Source: Prevotellaceae bacterium UBA5903 (lineage in GTDB: Bacteria; Bacteroidota; Bacteroidia; Bacteroidales; Bacteroidaceae). Taken from it: DNA of 28,351 nucleotides. Within the stretch, counting starts at the first letter, position 1, and each line of letters starts with the position of its first letter. The translations under genes were made by a program, and so were the position numbers. The stretch is taken from positions 1 through 28,351 of the forward strand of contig DJEH01000083.1 of the NCBI GenBank assembly GCA_002431845.1, given 5' to 3'. Below the pieces are notes generated by a model. It saw nothing but the letters and a program-made list of their open reading frames with translations. It had not been told where the DNA came from and did no database searches. Shown here piece after piece: positions 7,478-16,263 of this stretch.

Positions 7478-8632
7478 ATGAGCAAAATAAATATTGTAAT
7501 CCGTTTGCAACACTGGATGGATAGTGTTCCCGGACAAACATTTTTGAACTATGCCTATTCATGGGGTGCTTCAATCGTTATATTGGGTGCCTTGTTCAAA
7601 CTTACTCACTTGCCAGGAGGTAACATTATGTTGTTCTTAGGTATGGGTACAGAGGTAGTAGTATTTTTTCTTTCAGCATTTGACCGCCCATTTGATAAGC
7701 AAGAAATAGGCAAGGAATTACCTCATGATTACGAGACAGACGAGGAAATAGCAGCTAAAATGGGCATAGAATTAGATGATGATGAAGAAGGAAAAATAAA
7801 GATAAAATCCAATCAAAATCAAGGTGCTTCGTCTGCAGTGAATGCAGGTGCTGCAGCTGTAAACGTATCACAACAACAACCATCAGCTACTATTGGTGCA
7901 AGCGTTGCTTCTCCCATCAGTTCAGCTTCGGCTCCTGTTCAGCCAGTGGCTTCAGTGGCATCTGCTCAGTCTGCATCATCTAACGAAGATGCCCATACAA
8001 ATACTCCGGGTGATGACAAGAGTAGTAACCAAGAGGCTCTTCAATCAGCTATCAATGCCATGACTGCACAAGGCGCTCAACCTTTTGATGCAGAAGCGCA
8101 ACGTCTTGCAGAGATTATTCGTATGGCCAACGACGAACTTCTTCATCGTGCACAAGCCGTTCTATCGCCAGAGATGGAACAAGCTACTCAAGATTATATA
8201 GAAAAGCTACGTACGCTTGCCGACACCTTTAAGAAGGTAGACGAGCAAAGCGGTCGTTTGGCACGCGATAGCGAAGAGATGGAAAATCTTAATCGCACAC
8301 TCACTGCTATCAACAAGACGTATGATTTACACTTTAAGAGCATCAGTCAGCAAGTGGGAACAATCGACCAAATTAACGAGCAGACACACCGCTTGGCTCA
8401 GCAGATTGAGGAACTTAATGGTGTATATGGTCGTATGATTCAAGCCCTTACTGTGAATATGCGCATGCAACAACCAGCGCAACAACCTACTCAGCAACAG
8501 CCCATGCAGCCCCAACAACCACAGGGCCAACAGCCATATACCTCACAAGGTTATGCTCCCCAACAACCCAACAATGCGGGATGTGTTCCACCACAAGGAG
8601 GAGGTTATGCTCCTAATGGTTATCAGCAATAA
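7478..8632 (+). CDS. porL: Type IX secretion motor protein PorL/GldL with Q/P-rich tail
   Basis: A 384-residue inner-membrane protein. Two membrane helices (about 24-43 and 50-68) form the GldL core. Glu59 in GMGTEVVVFF sits where the proton-pathway glutamate of GldL is found. The two helices flank the typical KLTHLPGGN turn. An acidic stretch (84-104) is followed by an Ala/Ser/Gln-rich linker (about 112-190), a long helical region (about 195-325) and a Gln/Pro-rich tail (329-384). Characterised relatives are shorter, so linker and tail are additions. ATG 7478 gives the usual start; a longer frame from 7424 adds 18 unlikely residues. PorL and PorM form the proton-driven motor. Confidence 0.92.
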   Translation: MSKINIVIRLQHWMDSVPGQTFLNYAYSWGASIVILGALFKLTHLPGGNIMLFLGMGTEVVVFFLSAFDRPFDKQEIGKELPHDYETDEEIAAKMGIELDDDEEGKIKIKSNQNQGASSAVNAGAAAVNVSQQQPSATIGASVASPISSASAPVQPVASVASAQSASSNEDAHTNTPGDDKSSNQEALQSAINAMTAQGAQPFDAEAQRLAEIIRMANDELLHRAQAVLSPEMEQATQDYIEKLRTLADTFKKVDEQSGRLARDSEEMENLNRTLTAINKTYDLHFKSISQQVGTIDQINEQTHRLAQQIEELNGVYGRMIQALTVNMRMQQPAQQPTQQQPMQPQQPQGQQPYTSQGYAPQQPNNAGCVPPQGGGYAPNGYQQ

Positions 8633-8712
8633 GCCAATAGAAAGTGCTTGTTATATATGTAAATAGAAAAGGTATAACATAGCCCAAACACTATAAAAAT
8701 AATAACGAATAA

Positions 8713-10269
8713 ATGTCCTCAACAGTAAAGAAAAGACCTGTCACTCCGCGCCAAAAGATGATTAACCTCATGTACATTGTGTTGATGGCAATGTTGGCGT
8801 TAAACGTATCGAGCGATGTGTTAAAAGGCTTTGGCTTGATAGGTGATAGCCTAAAGCGCACCACGGGCAATGCGATGAAGGAGAACGAGGCTCTTTATGC
8901 CGACTTTGCAGCATCATATAAAGGCAACCCCGAGAAGGTAAAACCATGGTACGACAAGGCTATGGAGGTAAAGCGCATGAGCGATTCGCTCTACAACTTT
9001 GCAGGAGAGTTGCGTTGGGCAATTGCACGCGAAGCCGATGGTAAAGAAGGAGACCCCGATAACTTGCAGAACAAAGAGGACCTTGAAGGCTCTAACCGCA
9101 TTATGTTGGCCCCTGCGCGTGGCAAGGGCAAGCAACTTTACGATGCCATTAACAACTTTCGCAGTCGCATACTCACGCTCGTAACCGACCCCCGCCAGCG
9201 AGCTATCATAGCCTCAAACCTCTCAACAGAGGTGCCACGTAGCGAAGATAATATTGGTAAAAATTGGGTGCAGTATATGTTTGAAGAGATGCCTTCGATA
9301 GCCGCTGTCACCATGTTGGCCAAGTTGCAAAGCGATGTTCGCAAGGCTGAAAACGAAGTGATACACAACCTTCTTGCTAACATCGACCTTAAAGATATCC
9401 GCGTAAACCAACTCAATGCCTATGTATCGGCCGAGGCCACAACGCTTTATCCAGGCGAAACGTTTCGCTCCAAGATATTCATGGCAGCCGTTGATACTAC
9501 TCAACGTCCTGAAATATATGTAAACGGACGTCGCATCTCAGCCGACGGAAGTTACAATTTTACAGTAGGTGGTCCTGGACAATACTCTTTCTCGGGCTAT
9601 ATTCTTATGCCTAATGCAGCGGGCGAAGTGATGCGCCGCAACTTTACGCAGAAGTACAATGTTATAGCTCCGCCACAAGGAGCCACCGTTGCTGCCGACC
9701 TTATGAATGTGCTTTATGCTGGTTTTAACAACCCCATTAGCGTAACTGCAGCGGGCGGTAATGCTGGCTTGCACCTTTCTATGACAGGCGGTTCGCTCAC
9801 GCAAACGGGGCCAGGAAAGTATACTGCTCGTCCTGCCAAGGTGGGTGAGAATGTAACGTTCAGTGTGTCTGGCACAGTAAATGGTAAGGCACAGAATATG
9901 GGTACATTCACCTTTCAAGTGCGTAAACTCCCCGATCCTTCAGCATTTATTCAGTTGGGTAATGACCGTTTCCGCGGTGGCCGCCTTGCCAAGGCAAGCA
10001 TCCTTGGAGCAGGTAGTTTGGGTGCAGCCATCGATGATGGACTGCTTAACATCCCCTTCCGTGTGCTAAGTTTCGAAACAGTATTTGCCGACAGAATGGG
10101 CAACTTCCGTCCAGAGCCATCGGCAGGACCCAACTTTACCGAGAACCAACGCAACCTGATGCGCGAGTTGCGACGCGGTCAGCGCTTCTACATATCGCGT
10201 GTCAGAGCACAAGGTCCCGACGGCATAGTGCGCAACCTCAATGGTAGTATCGAGGTAATTGTAAACTAA
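8713..10269 (+). CDS. porM: Type IX secretion motor protein PorM/GldM
   Basis: A 518-residue protein. One membrane helix near the N-terminus (about 16-35) follows the typical RPVTPRQKMINLMYIVLMAM segment. Everything after it is periplasmic: a helical first domain (about 40-225), then beta-rich domains. These include NAYVSAEATTLYPGETFRSK, the GGPGQYSFSG strand and the C-terminal domain with LRRGQRFYISRVRAQGPDG near the end. In studied systems GldM dimers span the periplasm and connect the GldL motor to the PorK/PorN ring. Length and domain order are normal for the family. Confidence 0.95.
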   Translation: MSSTVKKRPVTPRQKMINLMYIVLMAMLALNVSSDVLKGFGLIGDSLKRTTGNAMKENEALYADFAASYKGNPEKVKPWYDKAMEVKRMSDSLYNFAGELRWAIAREADGKEGDPDNLQNKEDLEGSNRIMLAPARGKGKQLYDAINNFRSRILTLVTDPRQRAIIASNLSTEVPRSEDNIGKNWVQYMFEEMPSIAAVTMLAKLQSDVRKAENEVIHNLLANIDLKDIRVNQLNAYVSAEATTLYPGETFRSKIFMAAVDTTQRPEIYVNGRRISADGSYNFTVGGPGQYSFSGYILMPNAAGEVMRRNFTQKYNVIAPPQGATVAADLMNVLYAGFNNPISVTAAGGNAGLHLSMTGGSLTQTGPGKYTARPAKVGENVTFSVSGTVNGKAQNMGTFTFQVRKLPDPSAFIQLGNDRFRGGRLAKASILGAGSLGAAIDDGLLNIPFRVLSFETVFADRMGNFRPEPSAGPNFTENQRNLMRELRRGQRFYISRVRAQGPDGIVRNLNGSIEVIVN

Positions 10270-10389
10270 ATGAAAGTAACGTAGCAGTTGCCGGCAGAAT
10301 GCGGTATGCTACATAATATCATACAACGAAGATAAATGAACATTTTCATGTCACACATAAGGAGCAGTGTAAAACACATTTGCCTATTT

Positions 10390-11505
10390 ATGATGCAGCA
10401 AAACCAGCGCAAGTTGTTGTTACTCTTGTTAGGAGTAGTAACGCTGAACGCTGTGGCGCAACCTCCGCGTCGTCGAGCAGAGCAACAACAAAAGTCGGCA
10501 GAACAAACTACAGCATCCACGGGGTCGGCCTATCGTCCCTTTCCTACGGCACCAACAATGCCCAACGACGTAGCATGGCGCCGCGACCTTTATCGTACAA
10601 TCGACCTTACTAAGGAGGCAAATGCTGTGTTGTACTATCCCACCACACCGCAGGATGGCAGAGAAAATCTCTTTACATTTCTCTTTAAACTCTTGCTCAG
10701 AAAACAAATCAAGGCATACGACTATAAACTTGATGGCAACGAAGATTATGCCGCTAAAAACGAGGTAACAGCCAAGCAAATTATGGACCGTTACCATATA
10801 TTTTACGAATCGAAAGGCGACAAAGTGCGAGTAAACGATGCCGATATCCCCTCAGATGAAGTAAAAGCCTATTTTATTAAGGAGAGTACATACTACGACC
10901 AACACACTGCCACCTTCCGCAGTCAGGTAACGGCACTTTGCCCTGTGCTGAAGCGTGGTGACTCCGATTTTGGTGGCGAATTAGCGCAATATCCCATGTT
11001 TTGGGTGAAGATGTCGGATGTAGCACCCTATCTTGGCAAACTCATGTTGATGGGCTCATCGCTCAACAATGCAGCCATGATGTCGGCCGACGACTTTTTT
11101 ACCATGAAGTGCTACCAAGGTGATATATACAAATCAGTTAATCTGCAAGACCGCCTATTATCAAACTATTGCCCCGACGACTCCTCAATGATATGCGAGC
11201 AAAAGCGCATTGAAAAACAACTTGTTGATGTGCAAGAGCATGTTTATGGTCGCGATAGTGCTTATTATGCCAAGTTGCGTGCCGACTCTTTGGCACAAGC
11301 CGAAGCCGACTCAATAGCCGCTGCAGGCAAGAGTGCAAAGGCCTCACGCCGAGTTGCAACCTCGCGTCGTGGCACAACAACCTCTCGCCGGTCGGTGGCA
11401 TCATCCTCAACACCCAAGGCCACAAAGCCCAAAAAGACAAAGAGTTCGGCCCCCAAGACTCGTAGCACAGGCGGAGGGTTGAGTGTTCGCCGTCAGCGCC
11501 ATTAA
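10390..11505 (+). CDS. porN: Type IX secretion ring protein PorN/GldN with basic tail
   Basis: A 371-residue periplasmic protein. I place the start at the ATG pair 10390/10393 because it gives a clean signal peptide (QRKLLLLLLGVVTLNAVAQ); a frame from 10336 would add 18 residues. The GldN core begins at PNDVAWRRDLYRTIDLTKEAN and includes YPMFWVKMSDVAPYLG. Its partner is PorK, with which it builds the ring. From about residue 308 to the end the protein becomes low complexity and strongly basic (many Lys, Arg, Ser, Thr). Such a tail is not part of the core fold. It is the last gene of the operon and an inverted repeat follows. Confidence 0.93.
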   Translation: MMQQNQRKLLLLLLGVVTLNAVAQPPRRRAEQQQKSAEQTTASTGSAYRPFPTAPTMPNDVAWRRDLYRTIDLTKEANAVLYYPTTPQDGRENLFTFLFKLLLRKQIKAYDYKLDGNEDYAAKNEVTAKQIMDRYHIFYESKGDKVRVNDADIPSDEVKAYFIKESTYYDQHTATFRSQVTALCPVLKRGDSDFGGELAQYPMFWVKMSDVAPYLGKLMLMGSSLNNAAMMSADDFFTMKCYQGDIYKSVNLQDRLLSNYCPDDSSMICEQKRIEKQLVDVQEHVYGRDSAYYAKLRADSLAQAEADSIAAAGKSAKASRRVATSRRGTTTSRRSVASSSTPKATKPKKTKSSAPKTRSTGGGLSVRRQRH

Positions 11506-11604
11506 TTGGTGCTTAACAATGGGGGTGCAACACAGTAAATAAATGAGACTTTAAGAGTAATAAGCAACATACAAAAACGCATAATTACACATATTTTGTA
11601 GAAC

Positions 11605-11666
11605 ATACAAAACGCATAGTAAAGTGGTACGATGACGACCTTTTTATATGCGTTTTGTATTTTTTT
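11605..11666 (+). terminator. Terminator-like inverted repeat after porN
   Basis: ATACAAAACGCATA (11605-11618) is perfectly complementary to TATGCGTTTTGTAT (11647-11660), followed by a run of seven T. The 28-nt loop is long for a terminator. The left arm is also repeated nearly exactly just upstream, around 11569-11584, so an alternative hairpin could form. It separates the secretion operon from pdxB, whose start is 20 bp later. Confidence 0.6.
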
Positions 11667-11686
11667 ATACTAACAAACAACACGTT

Positions 11687-12796
11687 ATGAAGATAGTAAT
11701 AGATTCAAAAATACCCTACATAAGAGGCTATGCAGAGCAGTTAGGACAAACGTTTTATAAAGCTGGAGCAAGTATTACGAGAGACGATCTACTCGATGCC
11801 GATGCACTGATAATACGCACACGTACCCACTGCAACAAAGCTTTGCTCGAGGGAACAAAAGTAAAATTTATAGCCACTGCCACCATTGGCTACGACCACA
11901 TGGACACGGCTTATCTTAAAGAAGCAGGTATAGCATGGACCAATTGCCCTGGGTGTAATGCCAATAGTGTGGCGCAGTATGTTGAGAGTTGCTTGTTACA
12001 ACTTTCGCTCCACGAATGCTGGCAAAACACAATGCTAACACCTTCTACAGCCCCTTTGATTGGAGTAGAAGAAAAGTTTTACCCCAATTTCAGTCAGCTC
12101 ACTTTGGGCATTGTTGGAGTGGGGCATGTAGGTAGCGCAGTGCTCAAAATGGCAAAGCGTTTAGGCTTTGGTCGCATACTTTTGTGCGACCCTCCACGTG
12201 CAGAACGAGAGGGCGAAAATGCTTTTTCGAGCCTTAAAGAGGTGGCGCAAGTGGCCGATGTCATTACCTTTCACACACCGCTTACCCATGCCAAAACATC
12301 AGCTTACCCCACCTATCATTTGGCAAATCAGGCATTTTTTGACATGCTCAAACCAACGGCAGTGGTTATCAATAGCAGTCGTGGCGAGGTGGTAGATACC
12401 TTGGCATTGAAGCAAGCATTGGAGCAACACAAACTCCGCACAGCCATAATCGATACATGGGAGGATGAGCCACGTATTGACACCTCATTGCTCAATCAAG
12501 TATTCATAGGCACCCCCCACATAGCAGGTTATAGTGCAGATGGCAAGGCTAATGGCACCCGTATGTCACTGCAGGCCGTAGCACGCTTCTTTGGTAAGGA
12601 CCCCGCAATGTTCAATGCCGTTTGTCCCCCCGTTATGCCTCAAAACTACAGTTATTATCCCGAGGGCGATGGTCAGCAGATGGCCGAAGAATTAAAATTT
12701 TACGACCCTGTGCGCGACTTTGTAGCTCTTAAACAACATCCTGAAAAGTTTGAAGAATTGCGAGGCAACTATCCGCTTCGTCGCGAAATGCACTAA
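11687..12796 (+). CDS. pdxB: Erythronate-4-phosphate dehydrogenase
   Basis: A 369-residue cytosolic enzyme of the 2-hydroxyacid dehydrogenase family, near the E. coli PdxB length. It oxidises 4-phosphoerythronate in the DXP-dependent pathway to pyridoxal phosphate. Visible signatures are MKIVIDSKIPYIRG at the start, ATATIGYDHMDTAYLKEAGI, the NAD-binding GIVGVGHVGSAVLK, the NSSRGEVVDT loop with the catalytic Arg, and WEDEPRID followed by GTPHIAGYSADGKANGT with the catalytic His. ATG 11687 matches the usual N-terminus; a frame from 11648 would begin inside the upstream inverted repeat. It appears to be transcribed alone or by read-through from porN. Confidence 0.95.
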   Translation: MKIVIDSKIPYIRGYAEQLGQTFYKAGASITRDDLLDADALIIRTRTHCNKALLEGTKVKFIATATIGYDHMDTAYLKEAGIAWTNCPGCNANSVAQYVESCLLQLSLHECWQNTMLTPSTAPLIGVEEKFYPNFSQLTLGIVGVGHVGSAVLKMAKRLGFGRILLCDPPRAEREGENAFSSLKEVAQVADVITFHTPLTHAKTSAYPTYHLANQAFFDMLKPTAVVINSSRGEVVDTLALKQALEQHKLRTAIIDTWEDEPRIDTSLLNQVFIGTPHIAGYSADGKANGTRMSLQAVARFFGKDPAMFNAVCPPVMPQNYSYYPEGDGQQMAEELKFYDPVRDFVALKQHPEKFEELRGNYPLRREMH

Positions 12797-12842
12797 GAAG
12801 TATAATCCTTTCATAGCTAAAACACTAAAATATTTTAGAAAA

Positions 12843-12949
12843 ATTGCAATATATGTATTAATATTTGCAATTTGTATATCTATGTAAGCAGTTTATACAT
12901 TGTGCTTATGATAGGTGTACAAATTTAATATTATTAAGACTTATCTTTG
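12843..12949 (+). promoter_or_regulatory. Promoter region of the outer-membrane protein gene, with inverted repeat
   Basis: TATCTTTG at 12942-12949 is a perfect -7 element; no good -33 box lies 19-21 bp before it. About 70 bp further upstream, ATTGCAA (12843-12849) and TTGCAAT (12865-12871) form an inverted repeat with a 15-bp spacer that could be an operator. The weak -33 box plus a possible operator hints at activator dependence, which is only a guess. Confidence 0.5.
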
Positions 12950-12990
12950 CAATAATTAAAACATATTAATAATTAAAACAGAACAGCGTT

Positions 12991-13767
12991 ATGAAAGGAC
13001 TAAAAATGCTAAGTGTGTTGGCTTTCATGGCTTTTTCGTTTACAGCCAATGCAAGTTCTCAAATTCAAGACGAGAACGAAGTAACTACAACATCAACTGA
13101 GGTTGCTACATCAGCTGCTCAAGCATCAGATGACGAAGGTACTTCTTTACTTAAGTCAAAAGAGGATGTTTGGGGTCGTCGCAAATACTTTAACATCAAC
13201 CTTGTTACAAGTCAAGACCGCAAGGTGAAGGGTGTAGAGGCAATGAAAGATTCAAAGGATTGGGCTGTAGGTCTTACTCTCGGTCGTACCTTTTATGTGC
13301 ATAAGAAACCAATTCTCAACATGATAAAGGTGGGTATAGATTGGACTTACCTTGACCTTACTTACGCCAAGTATAAAAAGAAGACAGAAGGCTACCATAG
13401 CACAGAATTCTATGGCGACCAACAAGCAGAATATGCTATGGCAATAGGTCCTTCGGTGACAGTAAATCCTATTGATCACCTCAAGGTTGGTGCGTACTTA
13501 CGCTATATGCCTGCTTGCTCGGCTATCTTTACAGATGACGATGTAAATTTCCAATTTGCAAGTGGTGGTCAGTTTGGTATGCAAGCATCATGGAAGATGA
13601 TTGCGCTTGGTTTTGAAAGCCGTTGGCAGAGTGCAAAATACAAATGCCTAAAGACGGATGAATATAAAGAATTTATAGAAAACACCCCTTCTTCTAAAAA
13701 AGATATGGACAAGAAAACTAAGCTCAAAACAAACTCTTTCCGTTTCTTTATTGGCTTCCGCTTCTAA
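12991..13767 (+). CDS. Secreted outer-membrane beta-barrel protein, function unknown
   Basis: A 258-residue protein with a clear signal peptide (hydrophobic residues 6-18, cleavage likely after TANA). A Thr/Ser-rich spacer with many acidic residues follows (24-50). From about residue 60 the sequence alternates polar and hydrophobic residues in strand-length blocks (KYFNINLVTSQ, WAVGLTLGRTFYV, YAMAIGPSVTV, HLKVGAYLRYMP). It ends in aromatic FRFFIGFRF, the terminal phenylalanine typical of outer-membrane barrels. I do not recognise the family. It has its own promoter and terminator. Its transport role, if any, cannot be read from the sequence. Confidence 0.8.
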   Translation: MKGLKMLSVLAFMAFSFTANASSQIQDENEVTTTSTEVATSAAQASDDEGTSLLKSKEDVWGRRKYFNINLVTSQDRKVKGVEAMKDSKDWAVGLTLGRTFYVHKKPILNMIKVGIDWTYLDLTYAKYKKKTEGYHSTEFYGDQQAEYAMAIGPSVTVNPIDHLKVGAYLRYMPACSAIFTDDDVNFQFASGGQFGMQASWKMIALGFESRWQSAKYKCLKTDEYKEFIENTPSSKKDMDKKTKLKTNSFRFFIGFRF

Positions 13768-13787
13768 TAAAATTTATACGTAATAAT

Positions 13788-13830
13788 AAAAACAGACACA
13801 TTGCAACCAATCAGCAGTGTGTCTGTTTTT
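13788..13830 (+). terminator. Intrinsic terminator of the outer-membrane protein gene
   Basis: A 13-bp perfect stem (13788-13800 with 13818-13830) ends in five T. The A-rich left arm means it could also stop transcription from the other strand. Confidence 0.85.
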
Positions 13831-13929
13831 GTGTATTATTATGTTATTACCATAATGAGCATATCCATCTATTGTTATCTTTTTTTACATCAAGAAATAG
13901 CGTTCAAACCCATGGGTAAATAAAGAAAA

Positions 13930-13961
13930 TTTGCAAGGTTAAACATTTTTTTTTAGATTTG
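13930..13961 (+). promoter_or_regulatory. Promoter of the 7TM-HD protein gene
   Basis: TTTG at 13930-13933, 20 bp gap, TAGATTTG at 13954-13961: both halves match the Bacteroidetes consensus. The start codon is 37 bp past the -7 box. Confidence 0.75.
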
Positions 13962-13998
13962 CAACAAAACAAAAATTCAACATAAACCCTCTAATGGT

Positions 13999-16113
13999 AT
14001 GCCTACAGAAGAGAATAAGCTGAAAAGAAAAATAGAAGGAGTGTTTACGCTTGCAGGAGCAGTGATTGTGGTGGTAGCCATGTTGGTGTATTTCTTGCCG
14101 CGCGAAACAAAGTTTGGCTACGAATACGAACAAGGTCGCCCATGGCGATACAACTCGTTGATAGCCACATTTGATTTCCCTATTTACAAAACTCAGCAAG
14201 AGATAAGCTCCGAACGCGATAGCGCACTCAGCAGTTTTCAGCCTTTCTACACAGAGAACCAGCAGATGGCGCAGCAACAGATAAGTGCCTTTCGCTCCGA
14301 CTTTTTAAATGGTGAGTTTAACGATGTACCCTCGCGCTATCTGCCACACATTGAGGGACTATTGGCTGCTGTGTACGAGGCAGGCGTAATGCCCTCGTCC
14401 GACCTTGCAGAAATGGCCAAAGACCGCACACAAGGCATACGCATTGTTGAGGGAACTGAGGCTATATCGCGTCCGCTTACCGAACTCTATTCCACTCGTT
14501 CGGCCTACGAATATATTGTACATTCCGACACCCTGCAGTTTCCGCGCGAGGTTATGGCACGTTGTAACCTTAATAAATATCTTGCACCCAACCTCGCTAT
14601 TGATAGCTTGAAAACACATTCTGCACGCGAAGACGTGCTGTCGTCTGTAGCACCAGCTGCGGGCATGGTACAGAGCGGGCAGCGCATCATTGACCGTGGC
14701 GAGATAATTTCGGCCATGCAATACAAAATATTGCAATCTTTTGAACGCGAAACCGTAAGGCGCAACGACCCATCTGAAGGGTTTTGGCAAATGATCACAG
14801 GGCAAGTAATCTTTGTGGCATGTGTTATCGTGGCGTTTGTGATGTATTTGCGCCTTTTCCGTCGCGAATACTTAAAGTCGCCTCATAGCATATTGCTGCT
14901 ATCGTCGCTCATAGCCATATTTCCGCTGATAACCTACTGCATGGTCGATCACAAGTTTCTCAACGTGTTTATGGTGCCCTATGCCATGGTGCCAATATTT
15001 GCCCGTATATTCACCGATTCGCGCACAGCATTTATGACCATGTTGTGCTCTATTATCCTATCGTCGTTGCCCCTACACGCCAATTACGAGTTTGTAGTAG
15101 TGCAGTTTATGGCAGGTTCTACAGCTATTTATGCCCTTCGCGACCTTACTGAGCGCTCGCAACTGCTCAAAGTGGTGCTGGCCACAGTGCTAACAAGCAC
15201 GCTCATTATGGTGGGCTACGACCTTTCGCAAGGCATCGATCTTGCACACCTTGACCGTAACACCTATGTATATAATGTTATTAATGGTGTGTTGCTCTTG
15301 TTTGCCTATCCATTGCTTTATATGATAGAAAAACTCTTTGGCTTTACATCGAGTGTAACGTTAGTAGAACTCTCTAATACCAACAACAAGATAATGCGCC
15401 GTATGTCGAAAGTAGCACAAGGCACTTTTGTACACTCGCTACAAGTGGCAAACCTTGCAGCTGAGGTGGCAGACAAAATAGGCGCTAAACCGCAACTTGT
15501 GCGTACCGGTGCCCTTTATCACGACATTGGCAAAATGCTCAACCCAGCATTCTTCACAGAGAACCAAACAGGTGTGAACCCACACGACGAACTCACCGAA
15601 GAACGTTCGGCACAAATTATCATCAGCCATGTGACTGAAGGCTTGCGCCTTGCCGATAAATACCATCTACCACGCGTAATACGCGACTTTATCAGTACAC
15701 ACCACGGACGCTCACAGGTAAAGTTTTTCTATATACAATGGAAAAACAAACATCCAAACGAAGAGCCAGATCCCAAGCTATTTACCTACCCAGGCCCCAA
15801 TCCCTTTACGCGCGAGCAGGCCATTCTCATGATGTGTGATGCGGTCGAAGCATCGTCGCGTTCGCTCAAAGAGTTTAGTGAAGACACAATCAAAGCACTC
15901 GTAGACAAAATAGTAGACGGACAAGTGCAAGCAGGCTATTTTAAAGAATGTCCCATCACTTTTCGCGACATCAACGATGCCAAGCAAGTGTTGGTAGAGA
16001 GTTTAAAAACTATTTACCACACCCGTATAGCCTATCCCGAACTCGTCAATCCCAACCAAAAACAGCCAAATGTGGGCACAACACGCCGTCCTTACTTCTT
16101 TGGTAGAAGATAA
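13999..16113 (+). CDS. pgpH: 7TM-HD membrane phosphohydrolase, PgpH-type (cyclic di-AMP)
   Basis: A 704-residue membrane protein. One membrane helix (about 16-34) is followed by an extracytoplasmic domain (about 35-260) and a cluster of further helices (about 266-450). The cytosolic HD domain comes last: His479 in TFVHSLQVANLA, then the HDIG motif at 508-511 in ALYHDIGKMLNPAFF, and STHHGRSQVKFFY further on. This architecture is that of PgpH, which hydrolyses cyclic di-AMP. The metal-binding residues look intact, so it should be active. The gene has its own promoter and is followed by the frd promoter. The substrate is inferred from the family. Confidence 0.88.
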   Translation: MPTEENKLKRKIEGVFTLAGAVIVVVAMLVYFLPRETKFGYEYEQGRPWRYNSLIATFDFPIYKTQQEISSERDSALSSFQPFYTENQQMAQQQISAFRSDFLNGEFNDVPSRYLPHIEGLLAAVYEAGVMPSSDLAEMAKDRTQGIRIVEGTEAISRPLTELYSTRSAYEYIVHSDTLQFPREVMARCNLNKYLAPNLAIDSLKTHSAREDVLSSVAPAAGMVQSGQRIIDRGEIISAMQYKILQSFERETVRRNDPSEGFWQMITGQVIFVACVIVAFVMYLRLFRREYLKSPHSILLLSSLIAIFPLITYCMVDHKFLNVFMVPYAMVPIFARIFTDSRTAFMTMLCSIILSSLPLHANYEFVVVQFMAGSTAIYALRDLTERSQLLKVVLATVLTSTLIMVGYDLSQGIDLAHLDRNTYVYNVINGVLLLFAYPLLYMIEKLFGFTSSVTLVELSNTNNKIMRRMSKVAQGTFVHSLQVANLAAEVADKIGAKPQLVRTGALYHDIGKMLNPAFFTENQTGVNPHDELTEERSAQIIISHVTEGLRLADKYHLPRVIRDFISTHHGRSQVKFFYIQWKNKHPNEEPDPKLFTYPGPNPFTREQAILMMCDAVEASSRSLKEFSEDTIKALVDKIVDGQVQAGYFKECPITFRDINDAKQVLVESLKTIYHTRIAYPELVNPNQKQPNVGTTRRPYFFGRR

Positions 16114-16126
16114 TGGCACATTATAC

Positions 16127-16157
16127 TTGCAAAGAAAGATAAAAACAATTAATTTTG
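16127..16157 (+). promoter_or_regulatory. Promoter of the frdCAB operon
   Basis: TTG at 16127-16129, 20-bp gap, and TAATTTTG at 16150-16157 fit the consensus. The start codon of frdC is about 106 bp past the -7 box, leaving a leader of around 100 nt. Confidence 0.65.
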
Positions 16158-16263
16158 CAGAGTAAAAGTGTTTTATCCCCATTAATGTGGATAAACAATA
16201 AGAAAAAGGGAGACCGAATAAAATTAATAATAATCTAAATATCAACTTAATTCAACTCATTTT

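Noticed and set aside
16114..16130. TGGCAC...TTGC before frdC, resembling a sigma-54 promoter
   Set aside because: The GG and GC pairs are 12 bp apart rather than the required 10, and a normal Bacteroidetes promoter overlaps the site.
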